The notes: generated by a model from the letters alone, not told the origin. Shown: positions 1 through 10,173, counted from the stretch's first letter. The stretch: DNA of 41,293 nucleotides from Acidimicrobiia bacterium (GCA_022821445.1 JAJEDQ010000256.1:1-41293), one strand, 5' to 3'. Made by a program: numbers and translations.

Positions 1-189
1 AACTCGGCTCGGGCACATCAAGGCCGATGTGCTTCAGCGGCAACTCGGCTCGGGTACATCAAGGCCGATGTGCTTCAGCGGCAACTCGGCTCGGGTACAT
101 CAAGGCCGATGTGCTTCAGCGGCAACTCGGCTCGGGTACAACATGGCCGATGTGCTTCAGCGGCAACTCGGCTCGGGTACAACATGGCC
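1..189. repeat. 41-bp tandem array (at least 4.6 copies) upstream of rmd
   Basis: Four complete 41-bp units start at 1, 42, 83 and 124, and a partial fifth runs from 165 to about 189. The array is open at the left edge of the window, so the true copy number is unknown. Units differ at one to four bases; the last two share a changed centre (ACAACATGG instead of ACATCAAGG). Each unit holds an inverted repeat, perfect in copy 1 (GCACATC, 6-base gap, GATGTGC at 15-34). Because 41 is not a multiple of three, open frames running through the array are artefacts. It ends about 27 bases before the rmd start, so it lies in that gene's leader or promoter region. Confidence 0.95.
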
Positions 190-215
190 ATGGTCCACAT
201 GGCACACTCGTGGCA

Positions 216-2182
<1,967 letters not shown>

Positions 2183-2205
2183 TTCGACCTGCCAATTGCC
2201 GGCCC

Positions 2206-2219
2206 AAAGGAGTCTCTTG
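2206..2219 (+). promoter_or_regulatory. Ribosome binding site fixing a TTG start for cofD
   Basis: AAAGGAG at 2206-2212 is followed four bases later by TTG at 2217. This is the best Shine-Dalgarno match I noticed in the window. It supports TTG 2217 over the upstream in-frame TTG at 2196, which would place the Shine-Dalgarno inside the coding region. Confidence 0.7.
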
Positions 2220-3164
2220 ACCCCAAGCGTGGTCACGCTGGCCGGAGGGGTGGGAGCGGCCAAACTGCTGGCTGGCCTGGTGCGGGCTCACCCGCCCGAC
2301 GACCTGCTCGCAGTGGTGAACACCGCTGACGACACCGTGCTCCACGGCCTCCACGTGAGCCCTGATTTGGACACCGTGGTGTACACACTGGCCGGAGCGG
2401 TCAACCCCGACACCGGCTGGGGCTTGGCCGGGGAAACCTGGCAGGCCATGGACGCATTGGACCGCTACGGGGGAATCACCTGGTTCCGCCTCGGCGACCG
2501 AGACCTGGCCACCCACCTCTACCGCACCCATCGACTCGGCCAGGGGGCCGACCTGGCCACCGTGACCGCAGAGATCGCCGCGGCCTGGGGCTTGGAGCTG
2601 GGTGTGCTGCCGGTTACCAACGACCGCATCGAAACCCGGGTCACCACCGTGGACGAGGGTGAGATCGGCTTCCAGGACTACTTCGTGCGCCGTCGCCACG
2701 ACGTGACCGTGACCGCAATCCGGGTGGCCGGATCAGAACGGGCACAGCCCGCTCCCGGCCTCATCGAGACCCTGGCCTCAGCCGCCTCGATCATCATTGC
2801 TCCCTCCAACCCCATCGTGTCCATCGGGCCGGTGCTGGAGGTGCCCGGTGTACGGGATGCGGTGGCCGCCCGCCGCGATGCGGTGGTGGCGGTTTCGCCC
2901 ATCGTGGGCGGCGCCGCGCTCAAGGGCCCGGCCGACCGGCTCATGAGAGAGCTCGGCCATGCATGCTCCGTGGTGGGGGTGGCCCGCCTCTACCAAGACG
3001 TGGCCGGCACCCTGGTGATCGACGAGGCCGACGCCCACCTTGCCTGCGAGGTGGAAGCCACTGGAGTGTCCTGCATTGTGGCCCCCACCGTCATGGACGG
3101 CGTCGAGTCTGCCGCAGAACTGGCCCGCACAGTGTTGAACTGCACCGGGATCAAGGGGCCATGA
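2217..3164 (+). CDS. cofD: 2-phospho-L-lactate transferase (CofD/FbiA)
   Basis: A 315-residue protein of the CofD family. It transfers a lactyl-phosphate or related phosphoenolpyruvate-derived unit onto the deazaflavin Fo during coenzyme F420 synthesis. Visible signatures are the N-terminal LAGGVGAAKLLAGL loop, NTADD (metal and nucleotide site), the GDRDLATHLYRT segment, and SNPIVSIGPVLEVPG near the middle. Length is close to actinobacterial FbiA. It overlaps cofE by four bases (ATGA), so the two are probably translationally coupled. In actinobacteria the substrate is thought to be a phosphoenolpyruvate adduct rather than lactate; the sequence alone does not decide this. Confidence 0.93.
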   Translation: MTPSVVTLAGGVGAAKLLAGLVRAHPPDDLLAVVNTADDTVLHGLHVSPDLDTVVYTLAGAVNPDTGWGLAGETWQAMDALDRYGGITWFRLGDRDLATHLYRTHRLGQGADLATVTAEIAAAWGLELGVLPVTNDRIETRVTTVDEGEIGFQDYFVRRRHDVTVTAIRVAGSERAQPAPGLIETLASAASIIIAPSNPIVSIGPVLEVPGVRDAVAARRDAVVAVSPIVGGAALKGPADRLMRELGHACSVVGVARLYQDVAGTLVIDEADAHLACEVEATGVSCIVAPTVMDGVESAAELARTVLNCTGIKGP

Positions 3165-3856
3165 AGCTCGAGATATTCGGCGTGGAGGGATTGCCGGAGA
3201 TAACGGCGGGCGACGACCTGGCCAGCCTTATTTCCAACGCGGCCAACCTGGCCGACGGCGACGTTGTTGTGGTCACCCAGAAGATCGTGTCCAAAGCCGA
3301 GAACGCCATGGTATCGGTCGATCCAAACGATCCGCTCTCGCACAAGCCGGTGGTGGAGCAGGAGTCGGTACGGATCCTGCGACGCAGAGGCGATCTCGTC
3401 ATCAGCGAGACCAAGCATGGATTTGTGTGCGCCAACGCCGGGGTCGACCGGTCCAACGTGGCCGCGGACGCCGCCGCGCTCCTGCCCGACGATCCCGACC
3501 GGTCGGCTCGGAGTATCCGAAACGGGATCAGGGCCAGAACCGGATTGGACGTCGGGGTGATCGTCTCCGACACCTTCGGGAGGCCGTGGCGGCGGGGAGT
3601 GGCCGACGTGGCCATCGGGGTGGCCGGGGTCCGCCCTATTCTCGATCTTCGGGGCACTCCTGATGCATCAGGCCGAGAGCTCCAAGTGACCGAAGTGGCC
3701 ATTGTCGACGAGCTGGCGGCCGCGGCGGAACTGGTCATGGGCAAGGCCGAGGGCGTGCCCGTGGCCGTAATCAGGGGTGTTGACCGCGGCTGGCTCGGAC
3801 CGGGCAGCATTCAAGCCGACTTGATCCGTCCCCCGGGCGAAGACCTGTTCCGCTAA
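3161..3856 (+). CDS. cofE: Coenzyme F420:L-glutamate ligase (stand-alone CofE)
   Basis: A 231-residue F420-0:gamma-glutamyl ligase that adds glutamates to F420-0. Signatures are TQKIVSKAEN (39-48), ETKHGFVCANAGVD, VSDTFGRPWRRG and VAIGVAGVRPILDLRG, which contribute to the metal and GTP site. Mycobacterial FbiB is about twice as long because it carries a C-terminal nitroreductase-like FMN domain; this protein ends after the CofE domain, so the reductase function would have to come from another gene. ATG 3161 overlaps the cofD stop in ATGA. Confidence 0.93.
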   Translation: MKLEIFGVEGLPEITAGDDLASLISNAANLADGDVVVVTQKIVSKAENAMVSVDPNDPLSHKPVVEQESVRILRRRGDLVISETKHGFVCANAGVDRSNVAADAAALLPDDPDRSARSIRNGIRARTGLDVGVIVSDTFGRPWRRGVADVAIGVAGVRPILDLRGTPDASGRELQVTEVAIVDELAAAAELVMGKAEGVPVAVIRGVDRGWLGPGSIQADLIRPPGEDLFR

Positions 3857-3862
3857 CCCGCC

Positions 3863-3966
3863 AAACAGTGATGTGGTGGTCGGGAGTGATGATGGTTCGC
3901 CCTGGGCCTGGGACCGCAGATCAAGCCCCCGCTAAACAGTGATGTGGTGGTCGGGGGTGATGATGG
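3863..3966. repeat. 33-bp direct repeat duplicating the 3' end of the guanylyltransferase gene
   Basis: A 33-base segment at 3863-3895 recurs at 3934-3966 with one mismatch; the period is 71 bases. The right copy encodes the last residues of the minus-strand gene 3932-4825 (PDHHITV). The left copy repeats that coding end in the 75-base gap between the convergent genes; its last codon reads TTT and the next triplet is GGC instead of the stop. The 38 bases between the copies show no clear duplication. I see no terminator hairpin with a U-tract in this gap. Confidence 0.9.
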
Positions 3967-4825
3967 CCCCACTGATTTCTGCGTTCGCCTGAACCGCGCT
4001 GTAGGGAAGCAGGACAGAGTCGGCTACACGGGCACCGGCGGCAACAGTGGCGTGTTCCATTATCACCGAGTTGGTTATCTGGGCGCCGGGAGCGATTTCG
4101 GCGGTGGAGTGGATGTGAGTGCCCCCCGCGAGGGCAAGCTGGGCCTCCAGATAAGCGGCAGGAGTACCGGCGTCGATCCAAAAGCCGTCACGGGCCACGG
4201 CGTACAGCAACCCCTTCTGAACCAGGGCGGGAAAGGTCTCCCTCTCGATCGATGTCGGGCGGCCTTCGGGGATCAAGTCGAGCACCGAGGGGGCCAGAAC
4301 GTACATCCCGGCGTTGATCCACCGGCTGGGGGCCTCGTCGGCGGGCGGCTTCTCAACGAAGGCCTGGACCCGGCCATCGGGATCGCACACCACGACTCCG
4401 TAGCGGGACGGGTCCTCCACCGGGATCAGGGCGATGGTGGCTGCCGCGCCGCTGCCGCTATGGGCGTCGAGCAGGTCGGCCAGCGGAAAGTCGCTGATCA
4501 CGTCGCCGTTCACGGCGACGAATGTGTCTTGGACATCGGCCATGCGGGCGGCGAAGGCGATGGCCCCCGCGGTGTCCAGGGGCTCGGGCTCCACCGCGTA
4601 GAACATCTCCACCCCCGCACAGCGATGCTGGGGATACGCGGCTTCGAAGGCGTCTGGCCGATATCCCAGCGAGAGCACCGCTCGGGTGATCCCCTGCTGT
4701 CCGAGCCTTCCCACCACGTGCTCGATCATGGGCCGGTCCACCACCGGCAGCATCTGTTTGGGCCGAGTCAGGGTCAGGGGCCGAAGCCGGGTGCCGAAGC
4801 CGCCGACCAGAACAACCGCGTCCAC
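3932..4825 (-). CDS. Sugar-1-phosphate nucleotidyltransferase, probably mannose-1-phosphate guanylyltransferase
   Basis: A 297-residue nucleotidyltransferase with the activator loop GGFGTRLRPLTLTRPKQMLP (8-27), NGD at 106-108 (metal site), VEKPP, and WIDAGTP. A short C-terminal left-handed beta-helix-like tail follows (IHSTAEIAPGAQI, NSVIMEHATV). This matches the eukaryotic-type GDP-mannose pyrophosphorylase group; the Gmd, Rmd and Fcl genes nearby need GDP-mannose, which supports the call. A UTP- or dTTP-specific enzyme is possible from motifs alone. The GTG start shares one base with the TAG stop of the upstream gene (TAGTG), implying coupled translation. The 3' end has been partly duplicated just downstream. 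Confidence 0.75.
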   Translation of the reverse strand: MDAVVLVGGFGTRLRPLTLTRPKQMLPVVDRPMIEHVVGRLGQQGITRAVLSLGYRPDAFEAAYPQHRCAGVEMFYAVEPEPLDTAGAIAFAARMADVQDTFVAVNGDVISDFPLADLLDAHSGSGAAATIALIPVEDPSRYGVVVCDPDGRVQAFVEKPPADEAPSRWINAGMYVLAPSVLDLIPEGRPTSIERETFPALVQKGLLYAVARDGFWIDAGTPAAYLEAQLALAGGTHIHSTAEIAPGAQITNSVIMEHATVAAGARVADSVLLPYSAVQANAEISGAIITPDHHITV

Positions 4826-5583
4826 TAGGGGTCTTGCACTCCGGCGCCCGGGACGTTTTCTCCGAGGTTGTCGTCGAACTGAACCGGCCCCTCGGGCTGA
4901 GAGAGGTCAGCCACCAGCGATGGCGACACTCCGAGCAGATCGTTGATGGTGGGGGGCAGCGGCACCACGGCGTCTCGAGGGGCCAGGGCGATGGTGAAGG
5001 CCTCGCCGTCCTTCTTGAAGCGAACATTGTCGAAGTCCGAGTAGATCCGCTCGTCGGGCTCGGAGGCTATTGCGGTGAGCGCATTGGACCAGCGCACGAT
5101 CTGCATCACCGCCGGCTGCCCGTCGCATACCGCATCCACCGCGCTGATCACGCCGAACTCAGTGGCGGTGATGGCGTTCTCGTCCATCCTCACGAACATC
5201 GCCTCGAAGAACTTGCCCATGACGGCGTCATTGCCGGTGGCGTTGGCAGTGAACGGGTGAATGTGGATCACCCCGTCGGCGTGGGAGTGGATGCCCTCGG
5301 GGTCGTAGGGATAGCCCTGGCTGTTTCGCCGGCCCTCGAATACGGGCTGGTGGGCGCCGCCGCCGTCGGTGCAGTCCCACACCGTGTAGGCAGAGTGCCA
5401 GTGGTCGCTGAGGCCGGGACGGGCCTCTTCATCGCGCTGGGTGCGGGCAATGGCCACCACCGCAATGCCGATCAGGATGATGAGCACCACCACGGCGGGA
5501 AAGCCGATGAGCCGACGCTGCTGTCCGACCCCGCCCATCGCCGCGGCCCGCGCCACCTTTCGAGAACCAGAGGCTCTTGCCAC
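4825..5583 (-). CDS. Membrane-anchored His-rich protein of unknown function
   Basis: A 252-residue protein from a GTG start. It has a basic N-terminus, one membrane helix (about 26-47) and then a soluble, probably extracytoplasmic domain. Histidines cluster at HWH (61-63), H78, IHSH (98-101) and IHIHP (106-110), with Cys71 and a later Cys, which suggests metal binding; there is no family I can name. The C-terminal part (ALAPRDAVVPLPPTIND) contains no catalytic motif I recognise. It sits between a GT4 gene and the guanylyltransferase in one minus-strand run and shares the TAGTG junction with the latter, so it is probably expressed with the polysaccharide genes. Its role is unknown. Confidence 0.75.
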   Translation of the reverse strand: MARASGSRKVARAAAMGGVGQQRRLIGFPAVVVLIILIGIAVVAIARTQRDEEARPGLSDHWHSAYTVWDCTDGGGAHQPVFEGRRNSQGYPYDPEGIHSHADGVIHIHPFTANATGNDAVMGKFFEAMFVRMDENAITATEFGVISAVDAVCDGQPAVMQIVRWSNALTAIASEPDERIYSDFDNVRFKKDGEAFTIALAPRDAVVPLPPTINDLLGVSPSLVADLSQPEGPVQFDDNLGENVPGAGVQDP

Positions 5584-5614
5584 GGCTCAACAGGCTACCG
5601 GCCCGATTGTGCGA

Positions 5615-6868
5615 TCAGCGCATCAACCGCCGGAACAGCTCCAAGTACTGCCCGGCCACTTCCTGGAGCCCGGCGGCCTGCTCGGCATAGGCCCGGCCCC
5701 GCCGCCCCATTTCAGCCAGTCCATCGGGATCATCGGCCATCCGGGCCACCGCAGCACAGAAAGCGTCGACGTCTTCGGGGTCAACCGTGGTGCCCGCTCC
5801 AGAGGCGTCCAGCAGCCTCTCCACCTCGCTGCCCCGATCCACGCTGGCCAGCACCGGGCGGCCTGCGGCCAGCACCGAGTACACCTTGGAGGGCACGCTG
5901 GTGGTTCCGAGTCCGGCCCGCAGCAGCACCAAGTGCAGATCAGCGGCCGCCAGCACTTCCGCCAACCGCTCGGGCGGCTGCCAGCCCACCAGGTGCAGGG
6001 TGTCGAGGCGCTGGGCCGCGGCCGCCACTGCCGAACGGGCCACGCCGTCGCCGTTGACCACAAAGTGAACGTCGGTTCGCCCCTGGCCCGCGAGCCGTTC
6101 GGCGGCTGCAATCACCAGCTCCAAGGGTTGGGAGTGGCCCAGATTCCCGGCGTACATCACCACGGTGGCTTCGCCGTCGCCCAGCTCCAATTCGGCCCGA
6201 TACCGGTTGTGCCGATCCGACGGGGTGATGCGGTCTGCGTCAGCCGCATTGGGGATCACCACCACCTTGTCGGGGTCTACCCCGGGGGCCAGCTTGGCCC
6301 GCACGTTGGCGGCCATTCCCTCCGACAGCACACTCACGGCCGCGGCCCGCCGATACACCCAGCGCTCCAGCCGGCCGGCCGCGGCCGCCACCCTGGCGTT
6401 CTGCAAGACACCGGTGTCCACCGCCGCGTCGGGAAACACGTCTTGCACGTTGAACACCAGGGGTACACGGCCCCGCCAGGCGGCCGCCCACCCCGCGGCG
6501 CCCAGCGTGAGCGGGGGCGACATGGCGAACACCACGTCGCAGCGGCCCGCCGCCATCACGGCATCGACGCCGGCCAGCGCAGTGAACCCGGCAAACGACG
6601 CCGCCCGGGCCGCCAGCCGCCTCTTGTCGGCGGGAAACGGATGCCAGCGCCTGATCCGACCCCACGGCTCCTGCTGGGTGCGCACCAGCCGCCCCGCCCA
6701 TCCGCCTGCAACTGCATGGTCTCGATACCACGGGAGGCTGGTGACGACCTCCACCCGATGGCCCCGGACCGTCCACTGCTCGCAGATGGCGGTCATCACC
6801 TCCCCGGTGGGAGCGGTGTCGGGCGCATAGTGCGGACACAGCACCAGGATCGAGAGCGGCGCCGTCAT
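5615..6868 (-). CDS. GT4 glycosyltransferase, WcaI/WbuB-like
   Basis: A 417-residue retaining GT-B glycosyltransferase. The N-terminal half begins LSILVLCPHYAPDTAPTGE, typical of WcaI/WbuB-like enzymes that act on nucleotide-activated deoxysugars or amino sugars. The donor-binding C-terminal half has VVMYAGNLGHSQ, FVVNGDG, LHLVGWQPPERLAEVL and TTSVPSKVYSVLAAGRPVLAS, followed by an acidic ribose-binding segment (GSEVERLL). It is cytoplasmic and presumably adds one residue of the surface glycan. The ATG start overlaps the stop of the upstream glycosyltransferase by four bases (TCAT on the plus strand), so the cluster is an operon. Donor and acceptor cannot be read from the sequence. Confidence 0.85.
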   Translation of the reverse strand: MTAPLSILVLCPHYAPDTAPTGEVMTAICEQWTVRGHRVEVVTSLPWYRDHAVAGGWAGRLVRTQQEPWGRIRRWHPFPADKRRLAARAASFAGFTALAGVDAVMAAGRCDVVFAMSPPLTLGAAGWAAAWRGRVPLVFNVQDVFPDAAVDTGVLQNARVAAAAGRLERWVYRRAAAVSVLSEGMAANVRAKLAPGVDPDKVVVIPNAADADRITPSDRHNRYRAELELGDGEATVVMYAGNLGHSQPLELVIAAAERLAGQGRTDVHFVVNGDGVARSAVAAAAQRLDTLHLVGWQPPERLAEVLAAADLHLVLLRAGLGTTSVPSKVYSVLAAGRPVLASVDRGSEVERLLDASGAGTTVDPEDVDAFCAAVARMADDPDGLAEMGRRGRAYAEQAAGLQEVAGQYLELFRRLMR

Positions 6869-8004
6869 CCCGCCACCCTGGCGTACAGCCCGCAGAGCTC
6901 TGCCCCCGGGTCGAGGTCGGCCAGCTCCCGAACTCTGGACCTGCCCGCCGCGCTCAGCTCGTGACGGGCATCGGCATCAACCACCAGCTGGCCGATGGCG
7001 TCAGCCCACTGGTCCTCGTCGTCAGGATCCAGAAGTCGCCCGCCTGCTCCCACCACCTCCGGTAGCGCCCCCGCGTCGGCGGCCACCACCGGGCAACCGC
7101 GGGCCATGGCCTCAACCACAGGAAGGCCGTAGCCCTCATAACGAGACGGGAAAACCATGGCCACTGCCTGCCGGAACAGGCCGTCGAGCACTGCTCTGGG
7201 TATACGGCCCAACCGGTGCCATTTGCTCCCCACCCCCAGCTCGTGGGCCAGATTGTCCAGCTTGGCGTCACGCGGGCCGGGCCCTCCCGAGGCCACCAGC
7301 GCCACATCCACTCCATCGGCGGCCAGCCGGGCCAACGCCCTCAGCAACACCTCGTGGTTCTTGTGGGGGTAGGCCACGGCCGGATAAAGCACGAATGGGT
7401 GGGATAAGTCCGGCTCTGCCGCGGCCAGCGGCATCTCCGAAGCACCCGAGGAAGCCTCCACCGGTGCGGGGAGCACCACTACCCGCTCGGGGTCAACGCC
7501 GAGGCGCTCCACAAGGCGACTCCGGCAAAACTCGCTCACGGTCACAACCACCTCTGCCCCGCGCACCGACCGCGGCAGCATGGTCTTCAAGTACAGCCGC
7601 TTGATCCAACTGAATCGCTTGGGATGGTCCAACGGCTGCAAATCGTGGATGGTCACGATTGCCGGGCGCATGCCCATCCAGGGCACGGTTCCCCCGAAAT
7701 GGTGGACCAATGCGATTCCCCGGCGGCGGCATTGTACTGCCAGCCAGGAGTTCTCCATCAGCACCCGCAGCGGTCGGCTCTTGCCCACCGGCGATTTCAC
7801 CACCTCGTGGCGCTCCGCCAGCGCCGGGTGGGCCTCGGCGAAGCCAGGCGGGCCGAACAAGGTCAAACGCACCGGAGAATCCGACGGGATGGCCGAGAGC
7901 ATCCTGACCGCGTAGTCCTCGGTGCCCCCTACCCGGCCCGACCGCAGCCACAACAGGTTCACGCCCACGTACACCGTCGAGTCAGGCAAGGCATCCGAGC
8001 CCAT
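6865..8004 (-). CDS. GT4 glycosyltransferase
   Basis: A 379-residue GT-B fold enzyme. The N-terminal acceptor half includes VGVNLLWLRSGRVGGTEDY (glycine-rich loop) and VHHFGGTVP. The donor half has FVLYPAVAYPHKNHEVLLRAL, a KxxH variant common in GT4 mannosyl- and rhamnosyltransferases, and the EX7E motif in YEGYGLPVVEAMARG. It overlaps the following and preceding glycosyltransferase genes by three or four bases, so all three are co-translated. The PHKN motif makes GDP-mannose, GDP-rhamnose or GDP-fucose plausible donors, but that is inference. Confidence 0.87.
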   Translation of the reverse strand: MGSDALPDSTVYVGVNLLWLRSGRVGGTEDYAVRMLSAIPSDSPVRLTLFGPPGFAEAHPALAERHEVVKSPVGKSRPLRVLMENSWLAVQCRRRGIALVHHFGGTVPWMGMRPAIVTIHDLQPLDHPKRFSWIKRLYLKTMLPRSVRGAEVVVTVSEFCRSRLVERLGVDPERVVVLPAPVEASSGASEMPLAAAEPDLSHPFVLYPAVAYPHKNHEVLLRALARLAADGVDVALVASGGPGPRDAKLDNLAHELGVGSKWHRLGRIPRAVLDGLFRQAVAMVFPSRYEGYGLPVVEAMARGCPVVAADAGALPEVVGAGGRLLDPDDEDQWADAIGQLVVDADARHELSAAGRSRVRELADLDPGAELCGLYARVAG

Positions 8005-9134
8005 CAGCCAGCCAGGTCCCGATAGACATCCAACAGCCCCTCAGCAGTGCGCTTCCAGGTGAACTCAGTCAGCGCCCGCTCTCGGCCCTGTGAGCCCAGA
8101 CAAGCCGCAGAAGCCTCGTCGTCGAGAACACCGGCCAGGGCGTCGGCGATCTCCTCCGGCCGGGTGGGATCCACCAGCACTCCCGCCGCACCGGCCACCT
8201 CGGCAGTGGCCCCCGTCGCCGACGTCACCACCGGCGTCTCCTGCACCATCGCCTCCAGCACCGGCAGGCCGAAGCCCTCGGTCAGGCTCGGATAACACAC
8301 CGCTTGGGCGGCCCTCATCAGCGCCCGCTTGTCGGCCTCGGCCACAAACCCCAAACGGCGAATCCGCGGCCCCGAGGAGGCCAGGGCGCCGTCCAGCTTT
8401 GATTTCGACTCAGCCAGATCGCGGTCGAGGTTCGACTTCCAACCCGTCGGGCCCACCAACACCAACTCCTCGGCCCTTTGACCCAGCAACTGCCACGCCT
8501 CCAACAAGCCGGCCAAGTTCTTGCGGGGCTCTTCCGTCCCCACCCAGAGCACGAACCGGTCGGCCAGATGAAATCGCTGTCGCACTTCCTCGGCCTCCGG
8601 TGACGGCACCAAGCGGTCATCAGCCCAGTAGGGAACGATGCGCACCCGGTCGGCGTCGATCCCGGCCCGCACGCAGTCATCCGCCGTGTGCTGCGACGGG
8701 CACACCACGATGTCGGCTTCGTCGCGGGTCAAGTTCAGTGACTGGGCGAAAAACCGCAGACCTCGTGGTGTGAAGTGATCGGGATGGCGCAAGAACGCCA
8801 AGTCGTTGACCGTCACCGCCAACGGAGCAGTCCGAGGGGGCACCGCCATGCCGGTGGCGTGAATGGCGTCCACCCGGCCGACCGCCCGCGGCACCGAAGG
8901 CCGACGCATGTGGTGCCAGCACCAGTACAGCCCGGCCCGAGGCAACGGCAGAGCAGCCACCGGGATTCCGGGAGCGAACGGCTCCTCAGGAGGACTCCGG
9001 TGCCAGGCCGAAACCCCCACCATCTCGGGAGGCGCCGACAGCCGCCCCAGAGCCTCTACACACCCGAGCGCGGCCGTCGCCGTTCCCCCCGGCACCCGAT
9101 GCCAGCACTGCTCCAGCGTGATCGCTACTCGCAC
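8004..9134 (-). CDS. GT4 glycosyltransferase
   Basis: A 376-residue GT-B glycosyltransferase. Motifs: PGGTATAAL near the N-terminus, NDLAFLRHPDHFTPRG, CPSQHTADD, WVGTEEPRKNL (donor-binding loop) and the EX7E signature in LTEGFGLPVLEAM. GTG at 9134 is chosen because it opens the first beta strand (VRVAITLE). The longer open frame to 9278 would run into the oppositely oriented fcl gene, and its extra residues look non-coding. It is the first gene of the minus-strand run 9134 to 3932 and faces fcl across a 61-base divergent promoter region. Confidence 0.87.
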   Translation of the reverse strand: MRVAITLEQCWHRVPGGTATAALGCVEALGRLSAPPEMVGVSAWHRSPPEEPFAPGIPVAALPLPRAGLYWCWHHMRRPSVPRAVGRVDAIHATGMAVPPRTAPLAVTVNDLAFLRHPDHFTPRGLRFFAQSLNLTRDEADIVVCPSQHTADDCVRAGIDADRVRIVPYWADDRLVPSPEAEEVRQRFHLADRFVLWVGTEEPRKNLAGLLEAWQLLGQRAEELVLVGPTGWKSNLDRDLAESKSKLDGALASSGPRIRRLGFVAEADKRALMRAAQAVCYPSLTEGFGLPVLEAMVQETPVVTSATGATAEVAGAAGVLVDPTRPEEIADALAGVLDDEASAACLGSQGRERALTEFTWKRTAEGLLDVYRDLAG

Positions 9135-9195
9135 TGCCCCGATTCTGCCAGTCCGAACCCAACAAGCACGCCGCGGACCACTAGTCTGAGAACCG
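9135..9195 (+). promoter_or_regulatory. Divergent intergenic region with a candidate leaderless fcl promoter
   Basis: Sixty-one bases separate the GT4 gene (minus) from fcl (plus). TAGTCT at 9182-9187 fits the TAnnnT form of an actinobacterial -10 box and ends eight bases before the fcl ATG, so transcription would start almost at the start codon. A weak -35 match (CCAACA) lies 17 bases upstream. I found no convincing signal for the minus-strand gene. Confidence 0.35.
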
Positions 9196-10173
9196 ATGAG
9201 CGGCTTCTGGGCAGGCAAGCGGGTTCTGGTCACCGGAGGCACCGGGTTCTTGGGCCAGGCGGTTTGCCGACTGCTCAACCAGGCCGAGCCCGCCTTGCTG
9301 GCCGCCCCCTCCAGCGCCGACTACGACCTGCGCAGCGCCACAGACACGCAGCGGCTGCTCGCCGACGTCCAGCCCCATGCAGTGATCCACCTGGCCGCCC
9401 GGGTAGGGGGCATCGGCGCCAATCAGGAGAGGCCCGCCGATCTCTACCTCCACAACCTGCTGATGGGCACCAACGTCATCGAGCAGTGCCGATTGGCGCA
9501 GACCGATCGCCTCGTTGTGGTGGGCACCATCTGCTCGTACCCGAAGTACACGAAGGTGCCGTTCTCCGAAGACTCGTTGTGGGCCGGCTACCCCGAGGAG
9601 ACCAACGCCCCCTATGGGGTGGCCAAGCTGGCCCAGCTCGTGCAGCTTCAGGCCAACCGCGAGCAATATGGCCAGCAGGGCATATATCTGATGCCCACCA
9701 ACCTCTATGGCCCGGGCGACAAGTTCCACCCATCGGTGTCCCATGTGATCCCCGCGCTCATCAAGAAGTGCGTGGATGCCATTGAGGCCGGCCAAGACAG
9801 CATCGAGGTCTGGGGCACGGGCACGGCCAGCCGGGAGTTCCTCTATATGGACGACGCGGCCAAGGGCATCCTGTTGGCGGCCGAGCACTACCGGGGCGCA
9901 GAGCCGGTCAACTTGGGGGCAAACCAGGAGATCGCCGTCAAAGAGCTCGTGGAGGATGTGGCCGAAGTCACCGGTTTCACCGGCCGGATCGAGTGGAACT
10001 CCTCCCGGCCCGACGGCCAGCCCCGCCGCTGCGTGGACCCCAGCCGGGCCAAGAGGTTGTTCGGCTTCGAGGCCTCCACCCCCTTCGCCGAGGGGTTGCG
10101 CCGCACCTACGAGTGGTACTTGGCCAACCGTCAGGAGGCCGAGTCCCGAGGGCTTTCCAACACCGCTTCGTAG
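9196..10173 (+). CDS. fcl: GDP-L-fucose synthase (GDP-4-keto-6-deoxymannose 3,5-epimerase/4-reductase)
   Basis: A 325-residue bifunctional SDR that epimerises and reduces GDP-4-dehydro-6-deoxymannose to GDP-L-fucose. It has GGTGFLG (14-20), AARVGGIGAN, Cys113 in VGTICSYPK (the catalytic cysteine position), Y140/K144 in PYGVAK, NLYGPGDKFHP with the expected histidine, and WGTGTASREFLYMDDAA. These are specific for Fcl/WcaG. Together with Gmd and Rmd, it means the organism can branch the same keto intermediate into both fucose and rhamnose. The last 43 bases overlap, tail to tail, the 3' end of the LCP gene on the other strand. Confidence 0.95.
   Translation: MSGFWAGKRVLVTGGTGFLGQAVCRLLNQAEPALLAAPSSADYDLRSATDTQRLLADVQPHAVIHLAARVGGIGANQERPADLYLHNLLMGTNVIEQCRLAQTDRLVVVGTICSYPKYTKVPFSEDSLWAGYPEETNAPYGVAKLAQLVQLQANREQYGQQGIYLMPTNLYGPGDKFHPSVSHVIPALIKKCVDAIEAGQDSIEVWGTGTASREFLYMDDAAKGILLAAEHYRGAEPVNLGANQEIAVKELVEDVAEVTGFTGRIEWNSSRPDGQPRRCVDPSRAKRLFGFEASTPFAEGLRRTYEWYLANRQEAESRGLSNTAS

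Noticed and set aside
1-189. CRISPR array
   Set aside because: Units are contiguous and near-identical, with no unique spacers between them; it is a simple tandem repeat.
27-215. N-terminal extension of Rmd through the repeats
   Set aside because: The 41-bp unit changes frame each copy, and the SDR fold begins at 216, so the extension is not a plausible protein.
5441-6964. Plus-strand 507-codon frame
   Set aside because: Antisense to the WcaI-like glycosyltransferase, which has all GT4 motifs.
9135-9278. Upstream extension of the GT4 at 8004-9134
   Set aside because: Would overlap the start of fcl; the extra residues are Arg/Pro-rich, and the fold begins at GTG 9134.
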